From assembly GCF_009870125.1 (NCBI RefSeq), contig NC_046683.1, positions 23,712,129 through 23,776,128 on the forward strand: a DNA stretch of 64,000 nt, read 5' to 3'. Each line of letters opens with the position of its first letter. Within the stretch, counting starts at the first letter, position 1. This document shows positions 1 to 11,600 of the stretch, one piece after another. The notes beneath the pieces are model-generated. The model made no database searches. It was not told the origin of the DNA and saw only the letters and a program-made list of their open reading frames with translations. This DNA is from Drosophila pseudoobscura (Eukaryota; Arthropoda; Insecta; Diptera; Drosophilidae). The translations under genes and the position numbers were made by a program.

Positions 1-266
1 CTGAATTATGAAGTCTAGTGTAAGTTATGCTAGGGCAAAGCGGGAGCGCAATAAAAGCTCGCTCTTTCGCTATTGGCGAATTCGCCCCGCTTTGCCACCG
101 TAGGATAGCTAGAGTAAGAGATTTCAATTGTGAAGAAAATATAGTTGTTCGCCAACCTTGAAATAGATCGAGCGTATCAAGTTTTTCGCCCCGCCAAATA
201 AATAATTTAAATTACAGCCACCCAAAGTTTTCGGTAATTAATTAGAAAAACTCTTCTAATTTTTCA
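1..266. repeat. LTR fragment, 5' part outside window
   Basis: This stretch matches the solo LTR at 31369-31677: both share the 'gaagtctagtgtaagtta' start region, the gcaaagcggg and gaattcgccccgctttgcca blocks, and a TTTTCA end. The terminal CA lies at 265-266. The window starts about 40 bp inside the LTR. It abuts reverse-transcriptase coding sequence of an I-type element at 267, so it looks like an insertion into that element. The orientation and family of the retrotransposon are not resolved. A solo LTR and the end of a longer element are both possible. Confidence 0.75.
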
Positions 267-1185
267 GGTACAATTCTGATAGATCTCCATTCGACTGGAA
301 AATGGCACATAGCCACTCGACGGTTGTAAAAATGTACAAGTTCTGTCTTTATACTAGGTTAAGAGCACTCAGCATCTCGTATGTGATGTGATCTATTCCT
401 CCGGCCGTTTCTCTGTTTTTGACTAACACAGCCTCTAACTCTTCCAAGGAAAAGAAAGGATTTTCATTGTTCTTGGTTGAGTACATTTCTTCGTCTACAT
501 CCTTTGTTTCTGAGGTCATTTGTTCGTTAAGTAATTCCAGATATGGCCCAGCTTTGTCAGGGTCGAAAATTTCTGGGGTGTCCTTGAGAGTTTTTTAGAT
601 TTCTGAGGAATCTCCAGGCTTCTCTTGTCTTCGATTTTACATTTAACTCTGTTAACTTCCTGGCATAGCTAGTTCTTTTGGCAATTTTAACAGATTTTTT
701 CCATTTAACCTTGAGGTTAACAGCAGAACAATAATTTTGAAAGGTGGGTTCTGAAGCTGCCTTCTTCTGCGACTCTGCAAACTCCCTGAATAATTTGGCT
801 AAATTCTCGTCACACCATAATTTTGGACATTTGTTTTTGATTTCATAAGTAGCTGCTTTTATTTTCTGTTGGATGTTCTTGGCTAAATTTTCCATATCTT
901 TGTCAGCCTCAAACTGGCTTAGCTTTTTCAGTAGCCTGTTTTTGGCATGGAAAGTTTTGAGTTTGTATTGATATCCTGCTGTTTCAAAGGTTATTAGGTG
1001 ATGGTGTCTGCCTCCTAGGAAAAAATTTTCACATTTCCAATTTTCTATATGAATACCCTTTGTGAAAGTTAAATCGAGCACAGACCCTGATGTTAACTCG
1101 ATGTGTCTTCTGAATGTGAGTCTGTGGTCATTTGCTAGACTATAGCCAGCATTTGACATAGCTTGCTCTGTCTCATATAAACTGT
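267..1185 (-). pseudogene. I-type non-LTR retrotransposon ORF2, endonuclease C-terminus to start of RT (broken)
   Basis: An open stretch at 1159-557 encodes the end of an apurinic-type endonuclease (GSVLDLTFT, HHLITFET) and the basic linker that precedes reverse transcriptase. After a stop at 557 the same product continues down to 267 with RT block-1-like sequence (KNRETAGGIDHITYEML, then HFPVEWRSIRIVP), where the LTR at 1-266 cuts it off. The rest of the RT lies outside the window or is lost. The N-terminal part of the same ORF2 is at 2412-2221, beyond a ~1 kb insertion. An I-type assignment fits the motifs, but the exact family is not recognised. Not functional. Confidence 0.75.
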
Positions 1186-2220
1186 AATTAATAAAAAACC
1201 TCAGCCAACGGACGAAAACTTAGAATACTCCCGTACTTTTGCATATTCATATGGCGTGGAGTAGAGACTGTCGCTATATAGCATTTTCAAAGGGACAAAA
1301 ATTTTAATTTGAAGGGTCATAAGGGTTTCTTTTTTATATATTTAAGGACTCAAGGAAGTAAAGGCAGTGAGGAGTAAAGAAGAATTACAATTGGATAGTT
1401 TTCACAGCAGTGTGAGCGCTATTATTCTGTGGTGAGCAAGATCCTAAAACGGCGTGGACCAGTTGATTTTTCATTAAGTCGAGTTTGTCAAATATGCAAC
1501 AAAGTTGAGGGGTTTTTCATTAATTACAGTCCCTTATGGTGTGGAGTCTTCGAAAAAACATGTTTTATTATTTTAGCACTAGCTAAAAGTACAGTTTTCG
1601 ATTTTTAAATCGAGTTTTAGTCGTGTTTTTTAGATGCGGCTCGCAGATGAGATCTCATAGAGGTCTCGGAAGTAGCAATTTTGGTTCGGGTTTTTATGTT
1701 TTTGCCATAATTTGACCCGTTCTTTATGAAATCACTCAGAACACACCTAGTTTTACCAATTTCATCACTTATTTTTATTATTGATGGACCTACTTCCTTC
1801 GAGGCTTTTATTGTGGAGTTTTTGTCCTTTGAAAAGGACTTACCATAACCCAAATTTTTTTCTCGTAATAAGGACACCCTAACTGATTTTTGAGAATTTA
1901 TTCAATGTCCGGTCGCGACCACATCCAAAATAAAAAATTTTTCAATGTGAATGTCGTATTCAAGTGTCGCATTTTTTGGGAGCGGAAATTTGAGTTATGT
2001 CAATTAAATTTTTTTTCTCAATCTACTTTGATGAATATCGCTATTATTTTTTTTTTTTAATTTATGCTAAATTGAATAGAGATTTGAGGAAAATTCAAAT
2101 TCACCGTTTTCTATGGCTTGTGCCGGAAATATTGGTGCCTAAAGTGTACATTTTAGTATGTCGTATTCAAGTGTCGGGGAGTGTATCAGTCTTTTAACTC
2201 TTAAGTCTTTTTTATAGGCA
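1186..2220. mobile_element. Tc1/mariner-like transposon remnant inserted in the I-type element
   Basis: This ~1 kb segment separates two halves of one endonuclease domain, so it is an insertion. It contains a transposase DNA-binding fragment (1617-1877, minus). At its right end there is a directly repeated 18-bp motif, gtcgtattcaagtgtcg plus one base, near 1952 and 2160. Paired direct repeats in terminal regions occur in IR/DR-type Tc1 elements, but I could not align a matching inverted repeat at the left end. The boundaries are approximate, set by where the flanking protein homology stops. Confidence 0.5.
1617..1877 (-). pseudogene. Tc1-like transposase, N-terminal helix-turn-helix fragment
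   Basis: The 86-residue reading contains the paired-like helix-turn-helix signature of Tc1-family transposases: an ISDEIGKTRCVLSDFIKN motif followed by NYGKN and a serine/arginine stretch (MRSHLRAASKKHD). In the family this part binds the terminal repeats. It ends at a stop after about 85 codons and no DDE catalytic domain follows, so it is a fragment. The identification rests on the HTH motif alone. Confidence 0.6.
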
Positions 2221-2412
2221 TTGCCACTCCTCCATAACCGTCCTCTCTATGTTTTTCTAACATATTGAAGTTGGCTAGTTTCCTAAAACGGAGATCGTGA
2301 GAGAAATCTTCAGCCAGAATGGCAAAGTCTTCGACTTTTCATTGTTTAAGTAGAATTCTGGGTCGTTTTTATTGGCTTTAATAGATTGAATGTTATGTAG
2401 TAAAAATTTCAT
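2221..2412 (-). pseudogene. I-type non-LTR ORF2, endonuclease N-terminus
   Basis: The ATG at 2412-2410 begins MKFLLHNIQSIKANKND, the typical start of an APE-type endonuclease. A frameshift about 30 codons in moves the homology to the frame reading AEDFSHDLRFRKLANF and YGGVAMP, the conserved YGGV core block. The ATG overlaps the ORF1 stop as ATGA, a stop-start coupling known in several non-LTR elements. The Tc1-like insertion interrupts the domain at about 2220, and it resumes at 1185. Confidence 0.7.
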
Positions 2413-2983
2413 ATTTTTTTAGATGTTTTAAAAAGGTTCGTTTCTCTCTGTTTGTTAATTTTTCCGACTACCTTATGTTCCATATTGTTATCATTTGTAC
2501 TGGTCACTTTTTTTGATGGATGTGACACATCATTTGAGTCGACTAAACGAGACAACATGTCAACCATCTGTTGAATGGTAAATTTGTTTTCTTTTAGTTC
2601 TTTGTTTTCGAAAAATGGTACGTGATCACTAGAATCGTTGGTATATGATTCTAAGTGGTTGTGGGTTTTTTGTGCAGGAACCAAAGGTCTCTGCACTAAC
2701 CTGCTCTCATAACTGTGTTTTCTTAAATTTCATTTGCTTTAACGTTTTTGTTTTAATCATTATCCTCATTTATGTCTAGTTTTGGATAGTTTTTTTCATA
2801 ATTATCTAACAGCGAAAAGTTTTGATGGATTGAGTAAGTGCTAAGCACTTCCTTACGCGCGATTTTTTTGATTGTCATTATTTTGTTAATGTCCATCTCC
2901 TTTTCCCATACTGGGCACATCAGTCTGTCCCTATTGATTTTTCCCATTGCAAAGGATACACTTGAGATCAATGCACGACCCAT
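2409..2983 (-). pseudogene. I-type non-LTR ORF1 fragments (gag-like)
   Basis: Two open segments in different frames (2983-2753 and 2696-2409) sit directly upstream of the ORF2 start. The second ends with a hydrophobic stretch of the FTIQQMVDMLSRLVDS type, which resembles the C-terminal end of ORF1 proteins in Jockey/I-group elements, and its TGA overlaps the ORF2 ATG. No zinc knuckles are visible. Assignment as ORF1 is mostly positional. About 150 bp of AT-rich sequence (2984-3129) separates it from the next element. Confidence 0.5.
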
Positions 2984-3146
2984 TGCACTCCTCGACTCCG
3001 CATATATCGTATCTTAACAACACAGGTAAATAGTATTAAGGAGACCAAACCTATTGCTATATGCAAGAGGACTTATAGAGATATAATATTGTATAGTATA
3101 TAGTAATAATAAAAAAAAAGTAATATTATAATATTGGGAGGGAAAC

Positions 3147-5818
3147 TTAGAGTTGGCCAATAGTTTTGGCAAAACCCAATCTCTTCAACCGCCTCAAAGG
3201 CCTGGCAGGTAGTAATCGTCTGGCGAGCTTACTATGGTGTCTAATTAGCCTGTCACTGTATCTGCTGGTGTGCCTTCCAATCTGCTCCTCTACTGTATGC
3301 AGATTCAAATCCCGATGTAGGGTGGAGCCGCGCACGTACCAAGGGCAGTTCGTTATTTGCCTCATGGCGCGATTCTGCAAGACCTGTATCCGTTAATAGT
3401 TCGATTTGGCAGCTATACCCCAAATCTGCACACCGTAGAGCCAGATCGGGGCTACACAGTGTACATAAACTGCTCTTTTGGCTCTCAGTGACATGGTGCT
3501 TCTTCTGTTAATCAGCCACCGCAATTGCTGCATTCTTTGCCCACATTTACGAGCCGTAGCTTTCAAGTGTGGACCAAAAGTAAGACGCTTATCAAGGGTG
3601 ATACTTTGCTTGCTTTGGTTGGTCCAAAGTTACGCCTTCAAGCTTTATGGGTGGGGTGTGGTCTATGAGCGCTTTCAGGGTGAAGCATGGATTGCTGGTC
3701 TTCAGTGGGTTGACTTTTAGATTCCATCTCTTGCACCAAGATGCCAAAGAGTGTAGGTACTCCTGGAGCCCATCTGCTGCTTCAAGGAGGCATTTAGAGC
3801 TGTAGAGCAGTGCTATATCGTCCGCGTAAGTAGCAAGTAGAGCCTTACGGGGAACCTCCATATGGTGCTCGCTTGGGGCGGGTAGATCTGCGGTATAAAT
3901 TGAGTAGAGCAGCGGGCCAAGGACGCTGCCCTGTGGAACTCCAGCTCTCATTTGGCAGGCGGTTGAATAGGTGTTCTTGCACGTAGGACTCCGTAGTATA
4001 GTGCTGGGAAGAGTTTTTTTAATTTTGCTCAGTAGGCCGATATGCCAAACTCTATCGAATGCTTGCTGCATATCAATGAAGACTGCATTGCAGTATTCTA
4101 GCTTATCGAAGGCCTGTAGGATGTGCCTTGCCAATCTATGGACTTGCTCCACTGTGCCGTGTCCCTCCCGAAAGCCAAACTGATGATCCGGCAAGATACG
4201 GCATTCTTTGATGATGCCACCAAGACGATTGGCAAGAAGCCTTTCCCAGACCTTCGATAAGGAAGAAAAGAGACTTATTGGCCGATACGACTCAGGGTCG
4301 TCCTCCGGTTTTCCAGGCTTATGGATCATCAGGATTGTTGCTATCTTCCACTGCTTAGGAAAAACTGCATCCGGCGTTAAAAATGAGCACTATGTAGAGT
4401 ATCGCCCGAGTAGGCAATGCTTTCAGTGTGGAATTGCACACTCTGTCAATGCCAGGAGCCTTCTTCCTCGGTAGGGACTTGATGACTTCAACAATCTCCT
4501 CAGCCCTGGCTGGTTTAATGGGTAAGGCCATTTGTAGAGGTGTTTGCAGACTATCTTTTGTCTCTTTGTACTGCGCCTCCGTGGCGAATTGGTAATGGGT
4601 GAACCTGTCCCCTAAATGATGTGCAAACGAATTGGCCTGCTCTTCTTCGTTTCTAGCAAGATCACCGTTGGGACACCGGATGGGAATCTGTCTGAACGGT
4701 TGTCTCTTAAGAGACTTAGTGGTCTTCCAAAGCGAATATCCAGCATCCACGGTGTAATCCATGGAAGCAAGCTTTTGTTCAAAGAAGTTGCTTCGAAGTT
4801 CTCTCAGAGTGTTTCGAAGTTGCTTGGCAGCCCGGTTCCATAGAATTCGGTCCCATGGGTCTTGAGATCGGATTGCGCGTCTTCGAAGTCTCCTTTTTTG
4901 TGACAAAAGCTCTCTGGCCTCTCTTGTAAGAACTATTCCATAGGCGGCGCTTGTCGGAGGATGCGAGGGCGTTGAGGCAGCAGCAGCCATGTGTATACTC
5001 TCTGTGATGTTATCTACAGCCATCTCGATATCTTCCTCAGAGTTTAGCGAGACGTTCAGTTGAATCGATCTCTCCAAATGTTGCCTAAATGCGAGCAGAT
5101 CAGTGTGCTTGGTGACTAGATGAGGGCTTGGATTTTCTATAATGCCATCTGTTTTAATGCTGATGACTAAGGCCAGATGGTCGGAGTCCAGATCCCAGCT
5201 CTGACTTATTGTTGCTCGAGAATCCGGAATACCATGATGTACTGCGAAGTCTATGCAGGACGGCGTGTGATTGAGTACATATGGGTACCTGGTTGGTGAT
5301 CCAGTTGCAAGGATCTTAGCGCCAGTAGCAGAGATGGCTTCCGCTAGCTCTCGCCCCCTAGGGGAATTGTAAGTGTCTCCCCACAGCCAGTGTCGGGCTT
5401 TCCAGTCACCACCAACCAAATACCTTTGCCCGCAAGCACGGAGTGCATCGATGTAATGTCTTTCCTCAATCCTGACTCTGGGAGGGCAGTAAATGGCGCT
5501 GAACTCCACATCGCCCAGTCCTGTAGCTACTTTTACTGCTGACATTTGCATGCTGCGCGTCTCAATGACCCTTTGTGGAAAATGACGAAGCGAAGTCTTA
5601 ACTAAAACCGCAACTCCACCAACGCTATTATTATTCCGCGATGGCTTGAACGCTGGATAGAAGGCATATCCATGTATTTTAACAGCTGCCCCTCTTTTAA
5701 TTCTGATCTCCGTCAAAAGAAGAGTGTCAACGCTATTCTTGTGCGCGAAGAGCTCAACCTCTTTTGCTTTCCGTGAAATGCCGTTAGCATTCCAGATGAG
5801 AACCTTTAGTGGGTTCAT
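3147..5818 (-). pseudogene. Jockey-clade ORF2: endonuclease-reverse transcriptase, frameshifted
   Basis: The ATG at 5818 opens MNPLKVLIWNANGI, the canonical endonuclease start. The endonuclease shows the TEIRIKRG block, GGVAVLVKTS, GGDWKARH and SDHLALVI, which carry the expected catalytic acidic and SDH residues. The first frame ends at 4355. RT continues from 4329 in another frame with RPISLFSSLSKVWERL, DHQFGFREGHGT, AVFIDMQQAFDRVWH, GVPQGSVLGPLLYSIY and TYADDIALLY (the YADD active site). After 3592 a further shift leads to a C-terminal piece at 3380-3147 (NCPWYVRGSTLHRDL). In life it would cut target DNA and reverse-transcribe the element RNA. Here it cannot be translated in one piece. Confidence 0.9.
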
Positions 5819-7524
5819 TGAGATGCTGAAACGTTGTTCTGGAGCTGATGATTAGATCCAGCCCATTGCTTAATCGTGTTGGCCAATTCAAAAACCATTT
5901 TTTCGAGTTTTTCAAGGCGTTGATTGGCTTGACTATTATGCTGCTGCTGTTCTTGCTGCTGTTGCTGTAGCCACATAAGAAACTGCTGCTGCTGTTGGAG
6001 CTGTTGTTGCCATTGTTGAAATTGTGTCTGCTGTTGTTGTAGCAGTGCCTGAACTTCATATGAATTCTGTTGCTGGTTATTCAATCCTTGTGGCTGATGC
6101 GCTTGTAGACTATGAAAACGACGCTAAGCAGGTGTAGCAGGTATTGCATTTGAATTACCATTTGCTACGGCAGCATAGGAGGCTCCTGTATTACTTCTAG
6201 TGCCTACCAAAGATTGGTGCTGAACAATATTTCGCTGGTGCTGCTGTATTGTTGGTCTATTAGCCCCCTTTTTGCAGACTGGAAGGTAGGAAACTGTTGC
6301 TGGTCTCCAGGAAGTGTGGTAGAGTAAGCATATGCCACTTGATTATTTAAGGGGACATGACCCGTCCTGTGCGTATTAATTGTCTTCTTTGCGGAGCCCA
6401 TTGATCGGCGTAGAATCTCCTGATACCATTGGCATCCTTTATAACTGGCCATATGGCTTCCAGAGCAGTGAATGCAGGTTGGCTGTGCATCTAGGGGGCG
6501 TGTGCATTGTGAGGTTTGGTGATTTTCACCGCATCTGGCACAGTTGTGATGTCGGGGGCAGTATTTGGCTGTGTGGCCGAAATCCTGGCATCGACGACAT
6601 TGAGCAATGAGCTTGGATTATGGATGTGAAGGACCTCGAAGCCCAACATTTTAAATCCGGCGGTAATATCATTGTTTAGGGTGCTATGATGTAGGTCTCT
6701 TACAACAATTCTATGAGGCTTTTCAGTCTGCAATTGGTATGTTCTATTCCAATGGCATCGAAACGATCCACAATTGCTCTATAGGTATCACTGTCTTTGG
6801 GGAGGATTCTGACCGTTTCCCCCTGGTTAGCTTTGACGACAACGTTATTCAAATTTGCAACGTCCTTTATGACATCAAATAAGTCATTTAAGTTTCTAAT
6901 ATTGACAACTATTTGCGGTGGTTTTGGAGGGCCTTTAAGCTGATTACCAGTGCTCGTTGATTCTCCTTGAAGACACTGGTCTGTATTAACTGCTTCATAA
7001 AGGTGTTCATCCATTTGGTCATTTCCAGCGTCTGCATCTGCTTTCATCCGAACTTCCTCATTATTACTATCACTTGGGATGTTCGTGTCAAGAATGGCAA
7101 ATCTGTTGTTGGTGTTTGCCTGTTGGCTTGTAGTGGGGGGCACGCCCAGGTCCCGGCCGCCGCTCCCTCGTTTAGATTTAGGATAGGATGACAAAGTCTG
7201 ATCGTTTTTTCTTTCGCCCGTTCTCCGTTTTTGAGCATCCAGAAGTCGTTCGGCAGCAGTGCGAAGTGTTTTTGCCTTGGAGTTTTGGATATGGAGTTTT
7301 CTTGGCTATCAAAGCTTAGTGCAGGGCAGATACTGCCTATTGTAGCAGTTGCCATGGTGTATGAATTTTACTGTTGTTGTGGTTTCTGTGCATGTAGAGC
7401 GTTCAGCCTCTGAACGGTACTCAGAACGAATCTCAGAAGGTAATTTGCCTGATATTAGAAGCATTCTCTCATGATCAGTCCGCTTATTTCTAAGCCGAGA
7501 GTCAGATGAACTATTCGCATTCAT
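5815..7524 (-). pseudogene. Jockey-clade ORF1 (RNA-binding gag-like protein), multiply frameshifted
   Basis: The start at 7524 reads MNANSSSDSRLRNKRTD. Homology then jumps frames around 7355-7044, 7194-6700 and 6733-6491. The central block (EKPHRIVVRDLHHST) is a typical Jockey ORF1 RNA-recognition-like segment. Between about 6604 and 6430, in a shifted frame, lie zinc knuckles (CRRCQDFGHTAKYCP, then CARC...H...C), which bind nucleic acid in this family. The last part (6084-5815) is very glutamine-rich (5935-6050), ending in a TGA that overlaps the ORF2 ATG. Long polyglutamine at the ORF1 end is uncommon for the clade. Confidence 0.85.
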
Positions 7525-7871
7525 TATACCGTAGCTGATAAGCGAAGTTTTTATTGCCCCTCTTGTGCGGCTGTGCGCAGACTGAGGGGAATGTCTTGCC
7601 CGAAGGGCAGTGAATACAGTTGTAAAAACGTTCACAAATGTGTTTTTTGTTTTTGTCCAATTGCCGACACCGCACGAAGCAGCACCCGAATTTATGATGT
7701 ATGCTATTATTAGCACACAAGAGAATGCTCCGCTAAAGCAGAATAAAGAAAACAACTTTGCACAAGCGCAACACAACCGATCTCTATTAAAGTTGATTCG
7801 AGACTCGAGTAAACCTTAAACTAAACAAACTCAACTCGCAAATGTCTAGACTTTTCTTTTAAGGTCTTAAC

Positions 7872-8126
7872 ACACCACTAATTCTCTTTCTCTTATTAAA
7901 TTACTAATCCTTACACAGTAAGGATTGTAGTGGTATTTTTATTTTGAATGCATGCCTAGTTCTCTTAGTAACTACAGTGCTAATTTTGCTCGAATATTAG
8001 TCTAACAGCTATCTTGCCTGCATGCTCGCGTAACAGCCTTCTGCTGGTCTCAGACGGGCCACTTGCAAGATGCAGTCATTGCTTGTCAACGTCCAGATTA
8101 AAAAAAAATAATAATAATAATAATCT
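7872..8126 (+). repeat. 5'-truncated CR1-type 3' end with (AAT)n tail
   Basis: This is colinear with 44144-44494, the 3' end of the intact CR1-type element: cactaattctct...ttattaaattactaatcc, gcatgctcgcg, taacagcc and caacgtcca. It lacks a ~96-bp block present in the full-length copy at 44311-44406. It ends in an A-rich (AAT)n microsatellite at 8101-8126, the likely 3' tail. It is a classic dead-on-arrival fragment. Confidence 0.85.
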
Positions 8127-8145
8127 CGTAAGATATGAATATTAG

Positions 8146-8181
8146 CACTAACCATACAGTATATATAATGTATGGTTAGTG
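8146..8181. repeat. 12-bp perfect inverted repeat around an AT-rich loop
   Basis: cactaaccatac at 8146-8157 and its exact complement gtatggttagtg at 8170-8181 flank the loop agtatatataat. The right arm runs into the first base pairs of the BEL LTR. It could be a hairpin created at the insertion boundary, or chance in AT-rich DNA. Confidence 0.6.
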
Positions 8182-8693
8182 GTTATGAATTAGTGGACTG
8201 TATAATCTTTTATTTCTTGAGCTTATTTAGTTTTATTGATTATTTAATATTGGTGGTTATAGTACAATTATATTACAAGAACAGCGGGGGATTCGATTCT
8301 GCGGCGGTACAAAGTATGCGTGCGGGCGGCTTCGTCTAGAAGTTTCTACTGCGGTACAAAGTATGCGTGCAGGCGGCTTCGTCTAGAAGTTTCTACTGAC
8401 TCAACTCCGCGAAAAGAAGTCGAGCAAAAGGGAATTGGAAGATTACGCGATACGACTCGACGCGAAGGTCTCAATGCAAAACAACGAAACGCATCGCTGT
8501 GTGCGTGTGCAGCTGCGGGTCTGGCCATGCGTGTGAGAACATTACAGCTATGTTCTGGACACGAGCAAACAACAACACAGCTATGCGCGTAAAAATAGTT
8601 ACTTAAGCGGTGTACTACAATCATGAGCGTGTAAATAGGTCAATCGCAATATACATGAACATTTGATTAAAAAACTACGAGGGTCATTTCTCA
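8180..8693 (-). repeat. BEL/Pao 3' LTR
   Basis: The repeat runs from TGGTTATGAATTAG to GTCATTTCTCA on the plus strand, with TG/CA termini, and nearly matches 12306-12823. It contains a ~48-bp internal tandem duplication (8302-8396, gcggtacaaagtatgcgtgc...gtctagaagtttctact twice). Just internal to it (8694-8711) the minus strand reads caggggggccgg, a purine-rich polypurine tract that marks this as the 3' LTR. Confidence 0.9.
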
Positions 8694-11600
8694 ACATACC
8701 GGCCCCCCTGAACGACTGTTCAGAACAAGGGAAGCACAGCAAGTTTGGTAATAAGTCTCTTGTACACTCCTCGGGCTGTTTTGACGGTGACCACTCGAAC
8801 CCTCTCGTCTTGGCCAGGATGAACTTCGGTGATTCGCCCAAGCAGCCACTTGCTAGGCGGTTGATTTGGCTCCTTCAGTACCAGAAGAGTGTCCACGGTT
8901 ATATCGTTGGACTCCTGCTGCCATTTCGTGCGAGGTTGCAAGGAAGTAAAGTATTCCAGATTCCAACGTTTCCAGAATCCTTAAACCTTGGCTTGCAGTT
9001 GTCTACAACGCTGCAGTCTGTTAATGTTGACGTCTAACAAGGACGGCTCCGGCACCGACATGTGAGGTTGACCTGTAAGAAAATGAGCGGGGGTAAGGGA
9101 ATCCAAGCTGTGATCGCTGGGCGCGCACAGTAGGCGAGAGTTGAGTAACCTGCTACCAATCACTCGGCGAAGGTGGAGTTTGATAGATCGTACGCCTGCT
9201 TCCCAAAGACCTCCAAAATGCGGGGCAGACGGCGGAATGAAGTGCCAGTTGATGTCCTGACTCGTCAGAAAATTAGCAATTTCCTCGTCTTGACTTTGAG
9301 ATACAGCTATCCGTTGTATCCAGCGTGTAACGATGTGACGTGCTGGTGTCTAGCTAATAAAACAGCGACTGGTGATTCCTTTGGAAGAAGTATGGGATGT
9401 TTTGCATCATAGGTTGTCCTCGAATTTCCAATGCGTCCTCCTACGCGCAGAATTCCTTGGTCGTCAACAAATGGAGTGTAGTGAATCAACTTGGATTTTT
9501 GAGAAAGGGCTTGTCCAGTGCTCAGCTGTGTGTACTCCACTTGGAAGAACTCCATCTGGACATGTTTGATTACCCTAGAGCGGGCATATTGAAGCTCCCA
9601 TGACGATAAAAATGATGACAGGCGGGCCTTGCAACGAAGTCGATGTACGAAACGAAAGCAATAGCTAAGTGTCCGCAAGAGACGTGACCAGGAGGAAGCT
9701 TTGTTGATCATACAGTTAAGATCATTTCCTTCATTGAAAATGTGTAGATTAACTTGGGGCTTGACCTTTACTTCCATCCGCTCAGCGTCCGCAGTCGACA
9801 GTGCGAACTTGGCCTTAGCAGGTGGCCAGGTGCGATGTGATTGGGAAAGCCACGGTGGTCCATTCCACCACAGTTTATGTTCTACCAGATCCCTGGTAGA
9901 AGTCCGCGTGATGCACAGTCCGTGTTACAGCCATTATTGAATCTCACGCGACTGTAGATGACAGCGGCGTATGCATGAGATGAAGAATCGGCGAATCCAT
10001 GCAGCTCCGTTGCTTGAAGTGTCGAGGATAGGTAGCGAGGTATGCGACAGCTTTCCAGTAAATGAACTTCAGCCCCAAACTGTTGTTTGAGCGCAGGAAA
10101 TTTTCAAAATTTCCGCTCGAGAGAAGAAAAGCGGCGTAGTGCTGGTGGCAGTGTGGACCCCATCGGAGGGGCAGATTCCTTGAACGGGTATTGGACGATG
10201 TACACGCCATCGTTTCTGCGGGCGTGCGTATGAACGAAGTGTTGCTCAGCGGGATCACTAGCATCAATGGTAGCGTCACTTGGTTGAACTCGTTCCATGT
10301 CCATGAACGATCGAACCAAAGTGTCCAGATCTTCGTGAGCGTGATGACCTAGTGCGTGGTTGTGAGCATCACTACTGAGATGGTAGCTGCCTGTAATGAC
10401 CCAACTAAAATAAGTATGAAGTGCAATAGGATATTCAGAACCAAACTCTTTGCGTTGTCCAGTGTAAAGGTTACAAAGCTGATCAGCTCCTAAAATCACG
10501 TCGATTTCGCCTGGTTTACCAAATGTAGGGTCCGCTAAGGGTAGATCACGAATCCTTTTCCACATCGGTGTGTTAGACTCGATCCTCTGGGCTGGAATCG
10601 ATGAGGTTAATGTGTTCATAATCAGACCTGTTACCACCACTGAGGCCGAGCTTGTGCGGAAGAGCAGCGTGAATGTGGCGGGACCTCTAGTAACCCCAGC
10701 AGGATTTGCGCCTAGACCAACCACTGGTATACGAGCATGGGTGCGCGGCAATCCAATTCGTTGAATAAATGATTCGGCGACCATCGTTATAGTTGAACCA
10801 GTATCCAACAGTATCCTGCCGGTGGTCTCGTTGCCCCAGGAGTCGACTATAGTGGCCAAAATCGTTGGCAATATGGCCTGACTCTTGGCCACGAATTTCC
10901 TCTCCAATGTATGATGGCTGACCACGGCAGGATCAGCATCAGCAGAGAAACTGGACGAGCGGACGGGTGAGTCAGCGGATGTATTGACATCAGCGGAAGC
11001 CGTGACAGAGCTTATGTCTTCTGGATGAACAAGAGTGTGGTGCCTCAGCTTACACAGACGGCACGTGTTTGTCGAATTACACTCCTTGACTTGATGAGAT
11101 CGGCTTAGACAATTGAATCACAAATTACCATCCCTTGCGAACTTGCGGCGGTCCACAACATCCAGAGCCTTGAATTGAGTGCACACATAAAGACTGTGTT
11201 GCTCGTGACAATATACACAATCACGAGCAGACGTATTTGGCACGTCAACATGATGAGAAATTGCACGACGTTTATTCAGCACCGTGTGAGTTTCCTGGAT
11301 TAGCGTTGGATCTTGACCAGACTCAAGTGCATCGCAAAGGGCGAAGACAAAGCCGAACAGGTCATTTATGGTCACATTTTGCACGATTCACTGGAGGTGG
11401 CCCACGCTTCCTTGCATTCCGGGTCTAGCTTTGAGAGCAAGATATGGATCAGCCACACATCGCGGCTGTCGCAGCTCAGCGCATGTAGACCACGTATACT
11501 TTCGTCGGCGGTGTCGACTATTTTACGCAACTCGGCGATGTTTGAACCCTTTGCGGTTGGCAACGAAAGAAAGTTTTGAATGAACGAACGAGCAATCAGT

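Larger units (their letters stand above)
3130..7868 (-). mobile_element. Jockey-clade non-LTR retrotransposon, near full length, inactive
   Basis: On the minus strand the order is a ~340-bp leader (7868-7525), ORF1 with zinc knuckles and a glutamine-rich end, then ORF2 with endonuclease, reverse transcriptase and C-terminal region, ending near 3130. ORF1 and ORF2 are coupled by an ATGA overlap at 5818-5815. Every domain of the family is present, but ORF1 has several frameshifts and ORF2 at least two breaks, so it is a dead copy. The exact ends are uncertain: the left end is AT-rich, and the right end meets a CR1 3' fragment. Confidence 0.85.

Noticed and set aside
8320..8592. ORFs repeated at 8320 and 12446 (MRAASSRSFYC...)
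   Set aside because: Both are inside the BEL LTRs and are reproduced only because the LTRs are duplicated. They are not genes.
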